In this document: piece by piece, positions 36,819-45,613 of the stretch | How the letters are laid out: each line of letters begins with the position of its first letter | Position numbering within the stretch: the stretch's first letter is position 1 | From: an uncultured Flavobacteriaceae bacterium | Lineage (GTDB): Bacteria; Bacteroidota; Bacteroidia; Flavobacteriales; Flavobacteriaceae | Length of the DNA stretch: 64,000 nucleotides | Direction of reading: 5' to 3' | Assembly (NCBI GenBank): GCA_905182835.1 | Contig: CAJJDI010000006.1 | Location: 1 to 64,000, forward strand | Made by a program: the position numbers and the translations under genes | The notes under the pieces: model-generated | What the model saw: the letters and a program-made list of their open reading frames with translations, nothing else | Told to the model about the DNA's origin: nothing | Database searches by the model: none

Positions 36819-37040
36819 ATGTTTCAAGACAAACAAATCCTCATAGACATAGCTAAAATGAAAATGCCTTTTGGTAAATACAAGGGGAGGTACCTAATAG
36901 ATCTACCCGAGCATTATATAGTATGGTATAAAAACAAGGGTTTTCCAGCTGGAAAAATAGGAAAACAATTAGAGCTCGTCTATGAATTACAATTAAACGG
37001 ATTAGAAGATATTGTAAGAGAGGTTAAAAGAAGGTATTAA
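36819..37040 (+). CDS. DUF3820 family protein
   Basis: The protein has 73 residues, soluble, with the family core KMPFGKYKGRYLIDLPEHYI followed by WYKNKGFP and a helical C-terminus ending VKRRY. The basic, glycine-containing loop suggests nucleic acid or ligand binding, but no function is known to me. Encoded between the E1 gene and a small membrane protein. Confidence 0.8.
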   Translation: MFQDKQILIDIAKMKMPFGKYKGRYLIDLPEHYIVWYKNKGFPAGKIGKQLELVYELQLNGLEDIVREVKRRY

Positions 37041-37088
37041 TATTTAATTTAAGTATTAGATTTGATTACATTTAAAAAAAAATATCAA

Positions 37089-37322
37089 ATGGACACATTA
37101 TTTTTAGGTATAGAGTTAACTGAGTGGGTAGGTTATTTAGCAATGACTGTTTTACTTGTTTCATTTATGATGAAAAACGTAATTAAACTTAGAATAATTA
37201 ACAGTATTGGATGTCTATTTTTCGTAATATATGGTTCATTAATTACTCAATACCCTATAGTTATTACTAACCTTGCTATTATTTTAATTAACCTATATTA
37301 TTTATTTCTTAAAAAAGATTAG
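37089..37322 (+). CDS. Small YgjV-like membrane protein
   Basis: The protein has 77 residues from the ATG at 37089; a TTG at 37062 would add nine residues and is less likely. Three hydrophobic helices are visible: WVGYLAMTVLLVSFMM, LRIINSIGCLFFVIYG and IVITNLAIILINLYYLFL. The middle pattern RIINSIGCLFFVIYG is typical of YgjV-type inner membrane proteins. Function is unknown. Its end abuts a convergent dipeptidase gene, 23 bases away, across a possible shared terminator hairpin. Confidence 0.7.
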   Translation: MDTLFLGIELTEWVGYLAMTVLLVSFMMKNVIKLRIINSIGCLFFVIYGSLITQYPIVITNLAIILINLYYLFLKKD

Positions 37323-37358
37323 TTTTATACTAATAATAATAAAAACTACAAATCTTTT
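37313..37358. terminator. Possible bidirectional terminator hairpin
   Basis: Arms AAAAGATT (37313-37320) and AATCTTTT (37351-37358) pair fully, and an inner GTTTT (37322-37326) pairs with AAAAC (37342-37346). The hairpin spans the stop codons of both convergent genes. On the minus strand it runs into six T residues. It is AT-rich, so stability is low. Confidence 0.3.
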
Positions 37359-38473
37359 AACTTATCTGAAATTACAGAAACCTCGTCCAAAACTCTAAGT
37401 AAATTTCCTGACCATATCTTTTCAATTTCCGTCTCAGTATAACCTCTTTCAACTAACTCTAATGTTACGTTAAAGGTCTCTGAGGCATCTTTCCACCCTT
37501 CAATACCACCACCACCATCAAAATCACTACTTATGCCTACATGATTTATTCCTATTTTTTTTACTAAATAATCAATATGGTCAACAAAATCTGAAACATC
37601 TACTTTGTTATTACTACTTGGTTTAGATTTTTCAGAGTTTAAATACGATTTAAATGCAACAGTTTGTACAACACCACCATTTTCTTTTATCCAACCTAGC
37701 TGCTCATCATCTAAATTTCTACTATGATTACATAATGTTCTTGCTGAAGAGTGGGATGCAATAACAGGAGCTTTGCTTATCTCAATCATTTGTCTAATAG
37801 CTTCTTTAGATGGATGAGAAACATCTATCATTATACCAAGCCTATTCATTTCTTTAATCACTTCAATGCCTAGTTCACTAAGCCCATTGTGAAGATATAC
37901 TCCGTCGGACTCCCCAGTGTTGCTATCACTTAATTGGCTATGTCCATTATGAGCTAATGACATGTAGCGTGCTCCCATGTCATAAAATTTTTCTACGTTT
38001 TTAATGTCTAGTCCAATTGGATAACTGTTTTCAATACCAATCATTGCAACTTTTTTACCACTTCTATGAATTTTTTTAACATCTGCTGAAGTAAGTGCTA
38101 ATCCAATTTTTTCTGGCGCATAGATGTTAACTAAATTTTGAATAGCATTAAATTTAGATATCGCATTATTATAAGCTTTTTCATAGCCCTCATCACTTAA
38201 CTCACCTTGACCAGTATATACTACAAACCAAGCAACATCTAAGCCACCAGATTCCATTTTTGGAATATTACATTGTGTATTTAAATTTTGAGAATAATTA
38301 ATTGAGTCAGTAAAATTTCGAACATCAATATCACAATGTGTGTCGAGAGTTATAATATTATTGTGTATTGATTTCGCTTTCTCTATAAGAGTGTTTTTGT
38401 CATTATTAATCTTTAAAAGATAAATAACAGCAATAATTATAAGTAAAAAAATGGTTTTGAGGTAAGAGTTCAT
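37346..38473 (-). CDS. Membrane dipeptidase (peptidase family M19)
   Basis: The protein has 375 residues with an N-terminal membrane/signal segment (IFLLIIIAVIYLL). The zinc site begins with TLDTHCDIDVR; GLDIKNVEKFYDMGARYMSL, VSHPSKEAIRQM, VIASHSSARTLCNHSRNLDD and GISSDFDGGGG follow in the order of renal-type dipeptidases. It cleaves dipeptides, probably outside the cytoplasm. The gene is alone on the minus strand, between a convergent membrane protein and a divergent helicase. Confidence 0.93.
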   Translation of the reverse strand: MNSYLKTIFLLIIIAVIYLLKINNDKNTLIEKAKSIHNNIITLDTHCDIDVRNFTDSINYSQNLNTQCNIPKMESGGLDVAWFVVYTGQGELSDEGYEKAYNNAISKFNAIQNLVNIYAPEKIGLALTSADVKKIHRSGKKVAMIGIENSYPIGLDIKNVEKFYDMGARYMSLAHNGHSQLSDSNTGESDGVYLHNGLSELGIEVIKEMNRLGIMIDVSHPSKEAIRQMIEISKAPVIASHSSARTLCNHSRNLDDEQLGWIKENGGVVQTVAFKSYLNSEKSKPSSNNKVDVSDFVDHIDYLVKKIGINHVGISSDFDGGGGIEGWKDASETFNVTLELVERGYTETEIEKIWSGNLLRVLDEVSVISDKLKDL

Positions 38474-38542
38474 CAGTAAGTGTTTAAGTATAAAAATATA
38501 AAATAAATAATGTTTTATAGTAGAAAAACTAACTAAAGTTGG

Positions 38543-38550
38543 TATTTTTG
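38543..38550 (+). promoter_or_regulatory. Candidate -7 box for the helicase gene
   Basis: TATTTTTG matches TAnnTTTG. A transcription start near 38557 would exclude the TTG at 38539 as translation start and favour the ATG at 38569. No -33 TTG is seen at the expected spacing. Confidence 0.35.
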
Positions 38551-38568
38551 CCCACCAACATTTTTCAA

Positions 38569-40110
38569 ATGATAATTACCCTAAACGAGAAAGAAGAAAG
38601 AAAAGCTGACAAAAGCTTATATAGCTATCAAAAAGGTGCTATTGATAAGATTTTTGATAGTTTTGAGAACTCTAGAGAAGATTATCATCTGTTGTATCAA
38701 TTACCTACAGGTGGTGGAAAGACTGTAATTTTTTCAGAAATTGTTAGACAGTACTTGTCAAATCACAATAAAAAAGTATTAGTCATGACTCATAGAATAG
38801 AGTTGTGTAAACAAACTTCAAAAGTATTATCTGAGTTTGGAGTAGTTAATAAAATTATTGATAGTAAAGCTAATCTAGATGATCAGTCCAAGTATAGCTG
38901 TTTTGTAGCTATGGTGGAGACTCTAAACAATAGACTTAATGATGGTAAGTTAGATATTTCTGGAATTGGATTAGTTATAATTGATGAAGCTCACTATAAT
39001 TCCTTCACTAAGCTATTTAAATTTTTTAGTAATTCATTTATATTAGGAGTAACGGCTACTCCTTTAAGCTCTAATATTGAGCTGCCTATGACTGACAACT
39101 ATGATGAATTAATAGTAGGGGAGTCTATCCAAGATTTAATAAAAAACGAATTTTTAGCCAGTGCTAATATGTATTCATTTAATGTTGGCCTAACCTCTTT
39201 AATTATAGGTGCTAATGGTGACTACACTGTAAAGTCTTCTGAGGACCTGTACACTAACAACGACATGTTATCTAAGTTGTTAATGTCATATGAAGAAAAA
39301 TGTAAAGGATTAAAAACATTGATTTTTAACAATGGAATAAACACATCACTTATTGTTTACGATATGTTTAAGACTGCAGGTTATGATGTAGCTCATTTAG
39401 ATAACACAGCATCTAAAAAAGAAAGGGCTAGAATTTTACATTGGTTTAAAGTCACGCCTGGCGCAATCTTAACTTCAGTTAGTATATTAACAACTGGATT
39501 TGATGAACCAACTGTTGAATCAATAATACTTAATAGAGCAACAAAATCATTAACATTATACTACCAAATGATTGGTAGGGGGTCTAGAATACTAAAAAAC
39601 AAACCTCACTTTAATGTTATAGATTTAGGTAATAATTTCCACAGGTTTGGTGAATGGGGAATTGATTTAGATTGGCAAAGAATATTTAAATCACCAAATT
39701 ATTACCTAGACAGTATAATTACCGATGAAGAAATCGAGGGTAATTTTAGATATGAAATGCCAGATGAATTAAGGCAAGAATTTTTGAATTCTAAAGAAGT
39801 TTATTTCGATATTAATAAAACTTATGTTGAATCCATAAGAAAAGGTGAGTCCTCAAAAGTTGTTTTAGAGAGATCTATAATTCAACATGCTGAAATATGT
39901 ATTGAAAACAGTGAAGATATTTTTGATGCGCTTATTTTATCAAAAAAACTTAATGATGATATAGATTTTAGAATAAATAGATACTCAAAATGTATCAGTA
40001 AGAGTACACATAATTTTTTAGATTGGCTGACCGATGATTACAAGAAACGATTAAGATCTTATTTAAGGGAAAACTTTGATAAAATTAAAGAGACAGTAAC
40101 AGTTAGTTAA
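38569..40110 (+). CDS. DEAD/DEAH box helicase (SF2, SSL2-like)
   Basis: The protein has 513 residues from the ATG at 38569; a TTG 30 bases upstream is the alternative. The Q-like region is SLYSYQKGAIDKIF, Walker A LPTGGGKTVIF, motif II VIIDEAHYNSF, motif III GVTATPL and motif VI QMIGRGSRI. The C-terminal 110 residues or so have no family I recognise. It would unwind nucleic acid with ATP. It is not beside methyltransferase or nuclease genes, so a role in restriction is not supported; repair or RNA work is equally possible. Confidence 0.88.
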   Translation: MIITLNEKEERKADKSLYSYQKGAIDKIFDSFENSREDYHLLYQLPTGGGKTVIFSEIVRQYLSNHNKKVLVMTHRIELCKQTSKVLSEFGVVNKIIDSKANLDDQSKYSCFVAMVETLNNRLNDGKLDISGIGLVIIDEAHYNSFTKLFKFFSNSFILGVTATPLSSNIELPMTDNYDELIVGESIQDLIKNEFLASANMYSFNVGLTSLIIGANGDYTVKSSEDLYTNNDMLSKLLMSYEEKCKGLKTLIFNNGINTSLIVYDMFKTAGYDVAHLDNTASKKERARILHWFKVTPGAILTSVSILTTGFDEPTVESIILNRATKSLTLYYQMIGRGSRILKNKPHFNVIDLGNNFHRFGEWGIDLDWQRIFKSPNYYLDSIITDEEIEGNFRYEMPDELRQEFLNSKEVYFDINKTYVESIRKGESSKVVLERSIIQHAEICIENSEDIFDALILSKKLNDDIDFRINRYSKCISKSTHNFLDWLTDDYKKRLRSYLRENFDKIKETVTVS

Positions 40111-40157
40111 TTTTTAATTATATTTATTTCTCAAACTAATTAATAAAACAATATTTC

Positions 40158-40511
40158 ATGGATTCTTATAAGGCAAACATAATTAACTCTGTTGCGCTAA
40201 TTTCTATTGGTGTTTGGAGTTACTTAGAAGTTTTATCTCTAACAGCTCTTATTCCTGTAGTGTTTGGATTTATTCTATTGTTATGTAGTAAAGGGGTGAA
40301 AAATAAAAATAAACTTATAGCTCATATTGCAGTTTTGCTAACTTTAATAATTTTACTAGCTTTAGTAATAATGAGGTTACCAAAATCTTTTGATACTGGA
40401 GGTCTAGGTTTAATACGTATTTTAGTTATGATATCTACTTCTTTAGTATCGATGTTATATTTTATAAGAAGTTTTAAAGCAAATAGAGAAAAAACCAATA
40501 TTAATATCTAA
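40158..40511 (+). CDS. Four-helix membrane protein of unknown function
   Basis: The protein has 117 residues. Four hydrophobic segments are visible near 10-28, 30-46, 54-72 and 83-103, separated by short basic loops such as KGVKNKNK. The pattern resembles small Bacteroidota integral membrane proteins and, loosely, TMEM14-type proteins. No catalytic residue is apparent. It lies 11 bases before the heavy-metal lipoprotein gene. Confidence 0.65.
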   Translation: MDSYKANIINSVALISIGVWSYLEVLSLTALIPVVFGFILLLCSKGVKNKNKLIAHIAVLLTLIILLALVIMRLPKSFDTGGLGLIRILVMISTSLVSMLYFIRSFKANREKTNINI

Positions 40512-40522
40512 ATTTTTAAATT

Positions 40523-40933
40523 ATGAATAAAATATATCTGATTACAAGTGTTATTTTTTTAGTTTCTTGTTTAAACAAGAAAACTCCTGAGGTTATAGAA
40601 ATTGTAAACACACCAGAAATACAACTTACAAGCGAAATACAAAGTGATATATCTTTCGGAGTTCGAGGTAATTGTGGTATGTGTAAATCTACTATCGAAG
40701 CAGCAGCTATGTCTATCAAAGGTGTAGACAATGCTTCTTGGTCTACAGAATCAAAAATAATTAACATTAATATCAATTCTGATGTTAACGATGAGTTACT
40801 TTCTGATATTCATAATGCTATATCTAAATCTGGTTACGATACCGAAATTAGTTTAGCGGTTGCTGAAAATTATGATAAACTACCAATGTGTTGTAAGTAT
40901 GATAGGGAAATGGTTATTACTTCCAACGACTAA
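40523..40933 (+). CDS. Lipoprotein with heavy-metal-associated (HMA) domain
   Basis: The protein has 136 residues. The N-terminus carries a lipobox LVSC with C16 as lipidation site. The HMA domain (about 43-112) has the metal-binding pair C51-x2-C54 in RGNCGMCKSTIEAAAM, and GVDNASWSTESK and AISKSGYDTE complete the ferredoxin-like fold. A further cysteine pair stands near the end (PMCCKYD). It probably binds Cu+ or Zn2+ outside the cytoplasm as a chaperone or sensor. A hairpin follows the stop codon. Confidence 0.85.
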   Translation: MNKIYLITSVIFLVSCLNKKTPEVIEIVNTPEIQLTSEIQSDISFGVRGNCGMCKSTIEAAAMSIKGVDNASWSTESKIINININSDVNDELLSDIHNAISKSGYDTEISLAVAENYDKLPMCCKYDREMVITSND

Positions 40934-40940
40934 TAATATA

Positions 40941-40962
40941 TCTCAATAGTTATTTATTGAGA
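40941..40962 (+). terminator. Hairpin after the HMA lipoprotein gene
   Basis: Arms TCTCAATA (40941-40948) and TATTGAGA (40955-40962) pair perfectly around a six-base loop, 8 bases after the stop. The following AAATTTT is a weak U-tract, so termination is plausible but not certain. Confidence 0.45.
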
Positions 40963-41040
40963 AAATTTTAACACACACCTATTTGTCCTATAATTTATAT
41001 TATGTAAAATAGGATTCACAACTATGATAAACCGTAAAAA

Positions 41041-42294
41041 ATGAAAGAGCTATCTCAGATACTACATGAATATCTAATGGAAATTGGTATGACTGATGAA
41101 AATACATTAATATTATATGTTTTAATACTAAGTTTGATTAGTCTTGTTGGGCTATACGTAATTGATTTTATATGTAAAAAGATAATAAGAGTTGTATTTA
41201 TAAGATTCGCAAAGAAATCAAAGTCTAGATTTGATGATATATTAATAACAAATAGAACTCCAAGATATATAGCTCATCTAATTCCATTCTCTATTAGTTT
41301 ATTTATTATCCCTTTCATATTTAATGAATTTACAGCTATTTCTGATTTGTTGATAAGGGTCAATAAAATGATACTAGTACTAGTAATTGTGTTTATATTG
41401 AGAAGTTTAATTTATACTGTACGAGATTACTTCAAGACACTTCCTAAGCTAAAAGATAAACCTATAGATAGTTATATTCAGGTGATAATGATGTTTATTT
41501 GGGCTTTCTCTGTAGTTAGTCTACTAGCTCTTATAACAGGAAGAAGCTTTATGGAGTTCATCACTACAATTGGTGCTGCGTCTGCAATAATCATTTTAGT
41601 ATTTAAGGACACTATTATGGGATTTGTTGCTAGTATCCAGGTCTCTGTAAACGATATGGTTAGGATTGGAGATTGGATTACATTTCAAAAGTATGGTGCT
41701 GATGGAGATGTTATTGAAATTAATTTAGCTACGGTTAAAGTTCAAAATTTTGACATGACTATAACTACTATCCCAACTTATGCACTTATTTCAGATTCTT
41801 TTAAAAACTGGAGAGGTATGGTAAGTTCAGAAGGTCGAAGGATTAAAAGATCTATAAATATTAATTTTGATAGTATTAAATTTCTTAATAAAGAGGATAT
41901 ACAAAAACTATCAAAAATTGAGATTATTTCATCATATGTTAATGACAGGAGGAATGATATTGACGGTTTTAATTTAAAAAACAATGTTGATAAAGACCTT
42001 CTTCTTAACGGAAGGAATTTAACTAATATTGGGGTTTTTAGAAAGTACTTGCAAACTTACATTGAAACGCACTCGGCAATAAATAAAGATATGACTATAA
42101 TGGTCAGACAATTAGATCCGACAATACATGGTGTTCCTCTAGAGGTTTACGCTTTTAGTTCAGATAAAGAATGGCAAAATTACGAATACATAATTTCAGA
42201 TATATTCGATCATATCATTTCATCAGTTAAGTATTTCGATTTACATATATTTGAAATGCCTTCTAGTGTGAGTATTAAAAATCTTAAGTTGTAA
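41041..42294 (+). CDS. MscS family mechanosensitive channel (YbdG-like)
   Basis: The protein has 417 residues. Membrane segments occur near 22-45, 78-100, 105-125 and 145-190. The pore-lining helix and following beta-domain are recognisable in ITTIGAASAIIILVFKDTIMGF, then VNDMVRIGDWITF and FDMTITTIPTYALIS. Residues from about 260 form the long soluble part typical of YbdG-type channels. It releases solutes on hypo-osmotic shock. Its last 11 bases overlap the convergent pseudouridine synthase gene. Confidence 0.92.
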   Translation: MKELSQILHEYLMEIGMTDENTLILYVLILSLISLVGLYVIDFICKKIIRVVFIRFAKKSKSRFDDILITNRTPRYIAHLIPFSISLFIIPFIFNEFTAISDLLIRVNKMILVLVIVFILRSLIYTVRDYFKTLPKLKDKPIDSYIQVIMMFIWAFSVVSLLALITGRSFMEFITTIGAASAIIILVFKDTIMGFVASIQVSVNDMVRIGDWITFQKYGADGDVIEINLATVKVQNFDMTITTIPTYALISDSFKNWRGMVSSEGRRIKRSININFDSIKFLNKEDIQKLSKIEIISSYVNDRRNDIDGFNLKNNVDKDLLLNGRNLTNIGVFRKYLQTYIETHSAINKDMTIMVRQLDPTIHGVPLEVYAFSSDKEWQNYEYIISDIFDHIISSVKYFDLHIFEMPSSVSIKNLKL

Positions 42295-43066
42295 ATGTCA
42301 CTTTATTAAGCCTTAATCCTGAAGCAGGTGCTATGTAATTTATTGTAGGGTTATATTCAATTAAGGAGTCTTCTATATATTTAAGGTCTACCTCCCCTCT
42401 ACCTAGTTCAACAAGAACCCCCATCATTAATCGGATTTGATTCCTCATGAATCCTTTGCCAACAACTGTTAAATCATAACTAATTTTTGGAAAAAAACTT
42501 GCTTTTAGAGTTTCATTTGTAGAAATTCTACAATAGTTTATTTCTCTTTCAAATAATCCATTGTCATTTGGTTTATAGCAGTAGGACTTTAAGTTATGCT
42601 TGCCCTCAAACAATTTAGCGCCATCTTTCATTATATTAATATCTAGATCATCTAAAAATGTTGTAATGAATGGTGCGCAATAAGGATGATTTTTTATCCC
42701 TTCAGAAAACAAATACTTATACTCCTTTAGTTTTGGACTATTAATGATATTAAACTCTTTACTGACCTTTTCTATAGATAAGGCTCTAATGTCTTGTGGA
42801 AAATTTTTATTTATTAAATCTTGGAACTCTAACAAGTTGATTAGTGGTTTGTCTGTAAATAACTCGAACGCTGTATCGGTGGCTGAGACCATTGCATCTG
42901 TTCTGCCTGTTCCTAATGTTTTAAATTTGTTGTCGCCATCAAATACATAATTAATAGTTCTATCAATCATTAAGTGCACAGTTTTTAGATTAGGCTGTTT
43001 TTGCCAACCATGAAACCTATACCCTAAAAACTGAATATGTATTAGATAATAATTATTTAAATTCAT
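42284..43066 (-). CDS. TruA-family tRNA pseudouridine synthase paralogue
   Basis: The protein has 260 residues. The family motif at the N-terminus is FLGYRFHGWQKQP, and the catalytic aspartate is D57 in GTGRTDAMVSA, where canonical TruA has GRTDAGVHA. LMMGVLVELGRGE near the end is also TruA-like. The changed residues around the active site fit the second, Flavobacteria-type paralogue rather than the standard tRNA 38-40 enzyme, so the target position is uncertain. It overlaps the MscS gene at its 3' end and lies downstream of a strong terminator. Confidence 0.85.
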   Translation of the reverse strand: MNLNNYYLIHIQFLGYRFHGWQKQPNLKTVHLMIDRTINYVFDGDNKFKTLGTGRTDAMVSATDTAFELFTDKPLINLLEFQDLINKNFPQDIRALSIEKVSKEFNIINSPKLKEYKYLFSEGIKNHPYCAPFITTFLDDLDINIMKDGAKLFEGKHNLKSYCYKPNDNGLFEREINYCRISTNETLKASFFPKISYDLTVVGKGFMRNQIRLMMGVLVELGRGEVDLKYIEDSLIEYNPTINYIAPASGLRLNKVTFTT

Positions 43067-43095
43067 TTATTTACTGATTTTTTTTATAAAAAAAA

Positions 43096-43124
43096 CCCCA
43101 TAAGTACTTTATGAGGTTTTTTTT
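43096..43124 (-). terminator. Intrinsic terminator of the lpx-SPFH operon
   Basis: The stem 43096-43103 (CCCCATAA) pairs with 43109-43116 (TTATGAGG) at seven of eight positions around a five-base loop. It is flanked by runs of A on the left and eight T on the right, so it can end transcription on either strand. It is 18 bases after the SPFH stop on the minus strand. Confidence 0.8.
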
Positions 43125-43141
43125 AATTTTAAAAGTAGAAA

Positions 43142-43957
43142 TTAATTATTCCCTAAGATAAGAGGTAATCCATCTTTTCCGCTTCCTATAACAACCACTT
43201 TAGAGTTGTTTGAAGAAGCTAACTTTATAGTAGCCTCAATTCCTTTATCTCTTAAAATATTAGTTGTAAGAGAAGAGTTTAGTATTCTATTCGCATCAGC
43301 TTTACCCTGTGCATCAATTCTAACTTTATCCGCTTCTTTTCTAGCACTTTCAAGTCTAAATTCATATTCCAAAGACTCTTGTTCTTGCTTCAATTTTCTT
43401 TCTATCGCTTCTTTAATTGTTGGAGGCAATGTCACATCTCTAACAAGTATTTCGTTAAGTTGTATGTATTGATCAGCTACAATTTTCTTTGTTTCATCAT
43501 AAATCTCTAATTGAATAGCATCTCTCTTACTAGAATATAGTTGTTCTGGCGTATATCTTCCTACAACACTTCTTGCTGCAGATCTAATTGCGGGCAATAA
43601 TATTCTACTTTTATAATTTACTCCTTTCTCCTGGTGTAATTTACCTAAGTTTTCTATTGTAGGTTGAAACCATGCAGAAGCTTCTAGTTTAATTTCTAGA
43701 CCATTAGAAGATAATACATTCATCTTTTCAAAAACCTCTTGTTGTCTAACTTCATATACAACTACTGAATTCCAAGGCATTATGAATTGTAAACCTTCAC
43801 TTAATGGTGGCTTATCCGTTACGACACCTCCATCAAAGGTTTTAAATACAACTCCAGCTTCACCAGCGTTAATTGTTACTAAAGTCTTTCCTCCTATCAA
43901 TAAGATAAAAGAAAATATTAAAATTAAGGGTAATCCAATTTTCGGTAATTTGTCCAT
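43142..43957 (-). CDS. Prohibitin/SPFH family membrane protein
   Basis: The protein has 271 residues. One N-terminal membrane helix (about 8-30, LPLILIFSFILLIGGKTLVT) is followed by the SPFH/band 7 domain (INAGEAGVVFKTFDG, EVRQQEVFEKMNVLSSNGLE, AARSVVGRYTPEQLYSSKRD) and a helical tail (QEQESLEYEFRLESARKEAD). Such proteins form ring assemblies that organise membranes and regulate proteases like FtsH. It is the last gene before a strong terminator, 32 bases after fabG. Confidence 0.9.
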   Translation of the reverse strand: MDKLPKIGLPLILIFSFILLIGGKTLVTINAGEAGVVFKTFDGGVVTDKPPLSEGLQFIMPWNSVVVYEVRQQEVFEKMNVLSSNGLEIKLEASAWFQPTIENLGKLHQEKGVNYKSRILLPAIRSAARSVVGRYTPEQLYSSKRDAIQLEIYDETKKIVADQYIQLNEILVRDVTLPPTIKEAIERKLKQEQESLEYEFRLESARKEADKVRIDAQGKADANRILNSSLTTNILRDKGIEATIKLASSNNSKVVVIGSGKDGLPLILGNN

Positions 43958-43989
43958 GTTTTTTGTTTTTATGTTATTAAAATTATTAT

Positions 43990-44733
43990 TTATGTTAGCA
44001 TTCCGCCATCCACATTAATTACTTGACCTGTTACGTATGAAGAAAGCTCGCTAGCTAACCAAACGCAGGTGTTGGCAATATCAAGTGGAGTTCCTCCTCT
44101 TTTAAGAGGTATGTTTTTTCTCCATTCATTTACTGTATTTTCATCTAACTTTGCAGTCATTTCAGTTTCTATAAACCCTGGAGCTACAACGTTACATCTG
44201 ATATTTCTTGATCCCAGCTCTAATGCCACAGATTTTGAAAAACCGATGATACCTGCCTTTGAAGCAGCGTAATTAGTCTGTCCTGCATTCCCTTTTACAC
44301 CAACGACAGAACTCATATTAATTATTGATCCATGTCTTTGTTTAAGCATTGTTCTTTGTACAGCCTTAGTCATATTAAATACAGACTTTAAGTTAACATC
44401 TATAACTGTATCAAAATCAGATTCTTGCATTCTCATCAATAAGTTATCCTTAGTTATTCCAGCATTGTTTATTAATACGTCAATTGTGTCAAAATCTAAT
44501 AATACTTTATCTATTAAGCTATGTGCATCATCAAATTTCGAAGCGTCACTTTGGAATGATATAGCTTTAACTCCGAGATTGTTTAGTTCATCTTCAAGTT
44601 TTTTTGCTTCATCATGAGATCTACTATATGTGAATATTATATTTGCTCCTTGTTTTGCAAATTCTAAAGCAATGCCCTTACCTATACCTCTGGTAGCACC
44701 AGTTATAATTACATTTTTGTTTTTTAGTAACAT
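43990..44733 (-). CDS. fabG: 3-oxoacyl-[acyl-carrier-protein] reductase
   Basis: The protein has 247 residues. It is a short-chain dehydrogenase with the NADPH motif TGATRGIGKGIA, NNAGITKDNLL, the catalytic serine in NMSSVVGVKG and Y/K in NYAASKAG, and the C-terminal ASELSSYVTGQVINVDGG. It reduces 3-oxoacyl-ACP in fatty acid elongation, which fits neighbours that use ACP (LpxA, LpxD, FabZ). The ORF starts 4 bases after sucD. Confidence 0.95.
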   Translation of the reverse strand: MLLKNKNVIITGATRGIGKGIALEFAKQGANIIFTYSRSHDEAKKLEDELNNLGVKAISFQSDASKFDDAHSLIDKVLLDFDTIDVLINNAGITKDNLLMRMQESDFDTVIDVNLKSVFNMTKAVQRTMLKQRHGSIINMSSVVGVKGNAGQTNYAASKAGIIGFSKSVALELGSRNIRCNVVAPGFIETEMTAKLDENTVNEWRKNIPLKRGGTPLDIANTCVWLASELSSYVTGQVINVDGGMLT

Positions 44734-44737
44734 ATAT

Positions 44738-45610
44738 TTAATTAAGAATTAGTTTAACTTCCTTACCTATATCAGCAGGTGAATTCACTACATTAATTCC
44801 ACATTTACTTAATATCATTTTTTTTGCTTGTGCAGTATCATCACTTCCACCAACGATCGCTCCTGCATGACCCATTGTTCTACCAGCCGGCGCGGTCTCT
44901 CCTGCTATAAAACCAACTACTGGTTTTGTGCTCCCGCTTGACTTATACCAGTTTGCTGCATCTGCCTCTAGCTGCCCTCCTATTTCTCCAATCATCACTA
45001 CACAATCGGTTTCATCATCATTTATAAGCATTTCTAAAGCTTGTTTTGTTGTAGTCCCTATTATAGGATCTCCTCCAATACCAATAGCGGTACTTATTCC
45101 ATAACCTTGTTTCACGACTTGATCAGCAGCCTCATATGTTAGAGTTCCTGATTTGGACACAATCCCTACATTCCCTTTCTTAAAAACAAATCCAGGCATT
45201 ATACCAACCTTTGCCTCACCTGGAGTAATAACACCTGGACAATTAGGGCCTATTAATACACAGTCTTTACCATTTAAGTAGTTTTTTACTTTAATCATAT
45301 CTGAAGTTGGAATACCTTCAGTTATAGTTATTATTGTTTTAATGTCTGCATCTGCTGCTTCCATTATTGCATCTGCCGCAAATGCAGGTGGCACAAATAT
45401 TATTGAAGTATCAGCATTTAACTTCTTTACAGCTTCTTCTACAGTATTGTATACTGGTTTTTCAAGGTGTAAAGAACCTCCTTTTCCAGGTGTAACACCA
45501 CCGACAACGTTTGTTCCGTATTCAATCATTTGAGTTGCATGAAATGTACCTTCACTACCTGTGAACCCTTGTACTATAATTTTAGAATCTTTATTAACTA
45601 ATACGCTCAT
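44738..45610 (-). CDS. sucD: Succinyl-CoA ligase alpha subunit
   Basis: The protein has 290 residues. The CoA-binding region begins VQGFTGSEGTFHATQMI; GPNCPGVITPGEAKVGIMPG, SKSGTLTYEAADQ and GIGGDPIIGTT follow, and the phospho-histidine loop is MGHAGAIVGG. The beta subunit SucC is not in the window. The complex makes ATP or GTP from succinyl-CoA in the citric acid cycle. It lies in the lipid A operon, 3 bases after efp. Confidence 0.96.
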   Translation of the reverse strand: MSVLVNKDSKIIVQGFTGSEGTFHATQMIEYGTNVVGGVTPGKGGSLHLEKPVYNTVEEAVKKLNADTSIIFVPPAFAADAIMEAADADIKTIITITEGIPTSDMIKVKNYLNGKDCVLIGPNCPGVITPGEAKVGIMPGFVFKKGNVGIVSKSGTLTYEAADQVVKQGYGISTAIGIGGDPIIGTTTKQALEMLINDDETDCVVMIGEIGGQLEADAANWYKSSGSTKPVVGFIAGETAPAGRTMGHAGAIVGGSDDTAQAKKMILSKCGINVVNSPADIGKEVKLILN

Positions 45611-45613
45611 ATT

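Noticed and set aside
38569-40110. A restriction or phage-defence island
   Set aside because: Only a helicase is seen; no methyltransferase, nuclease, toxin or mobile element lies near it.
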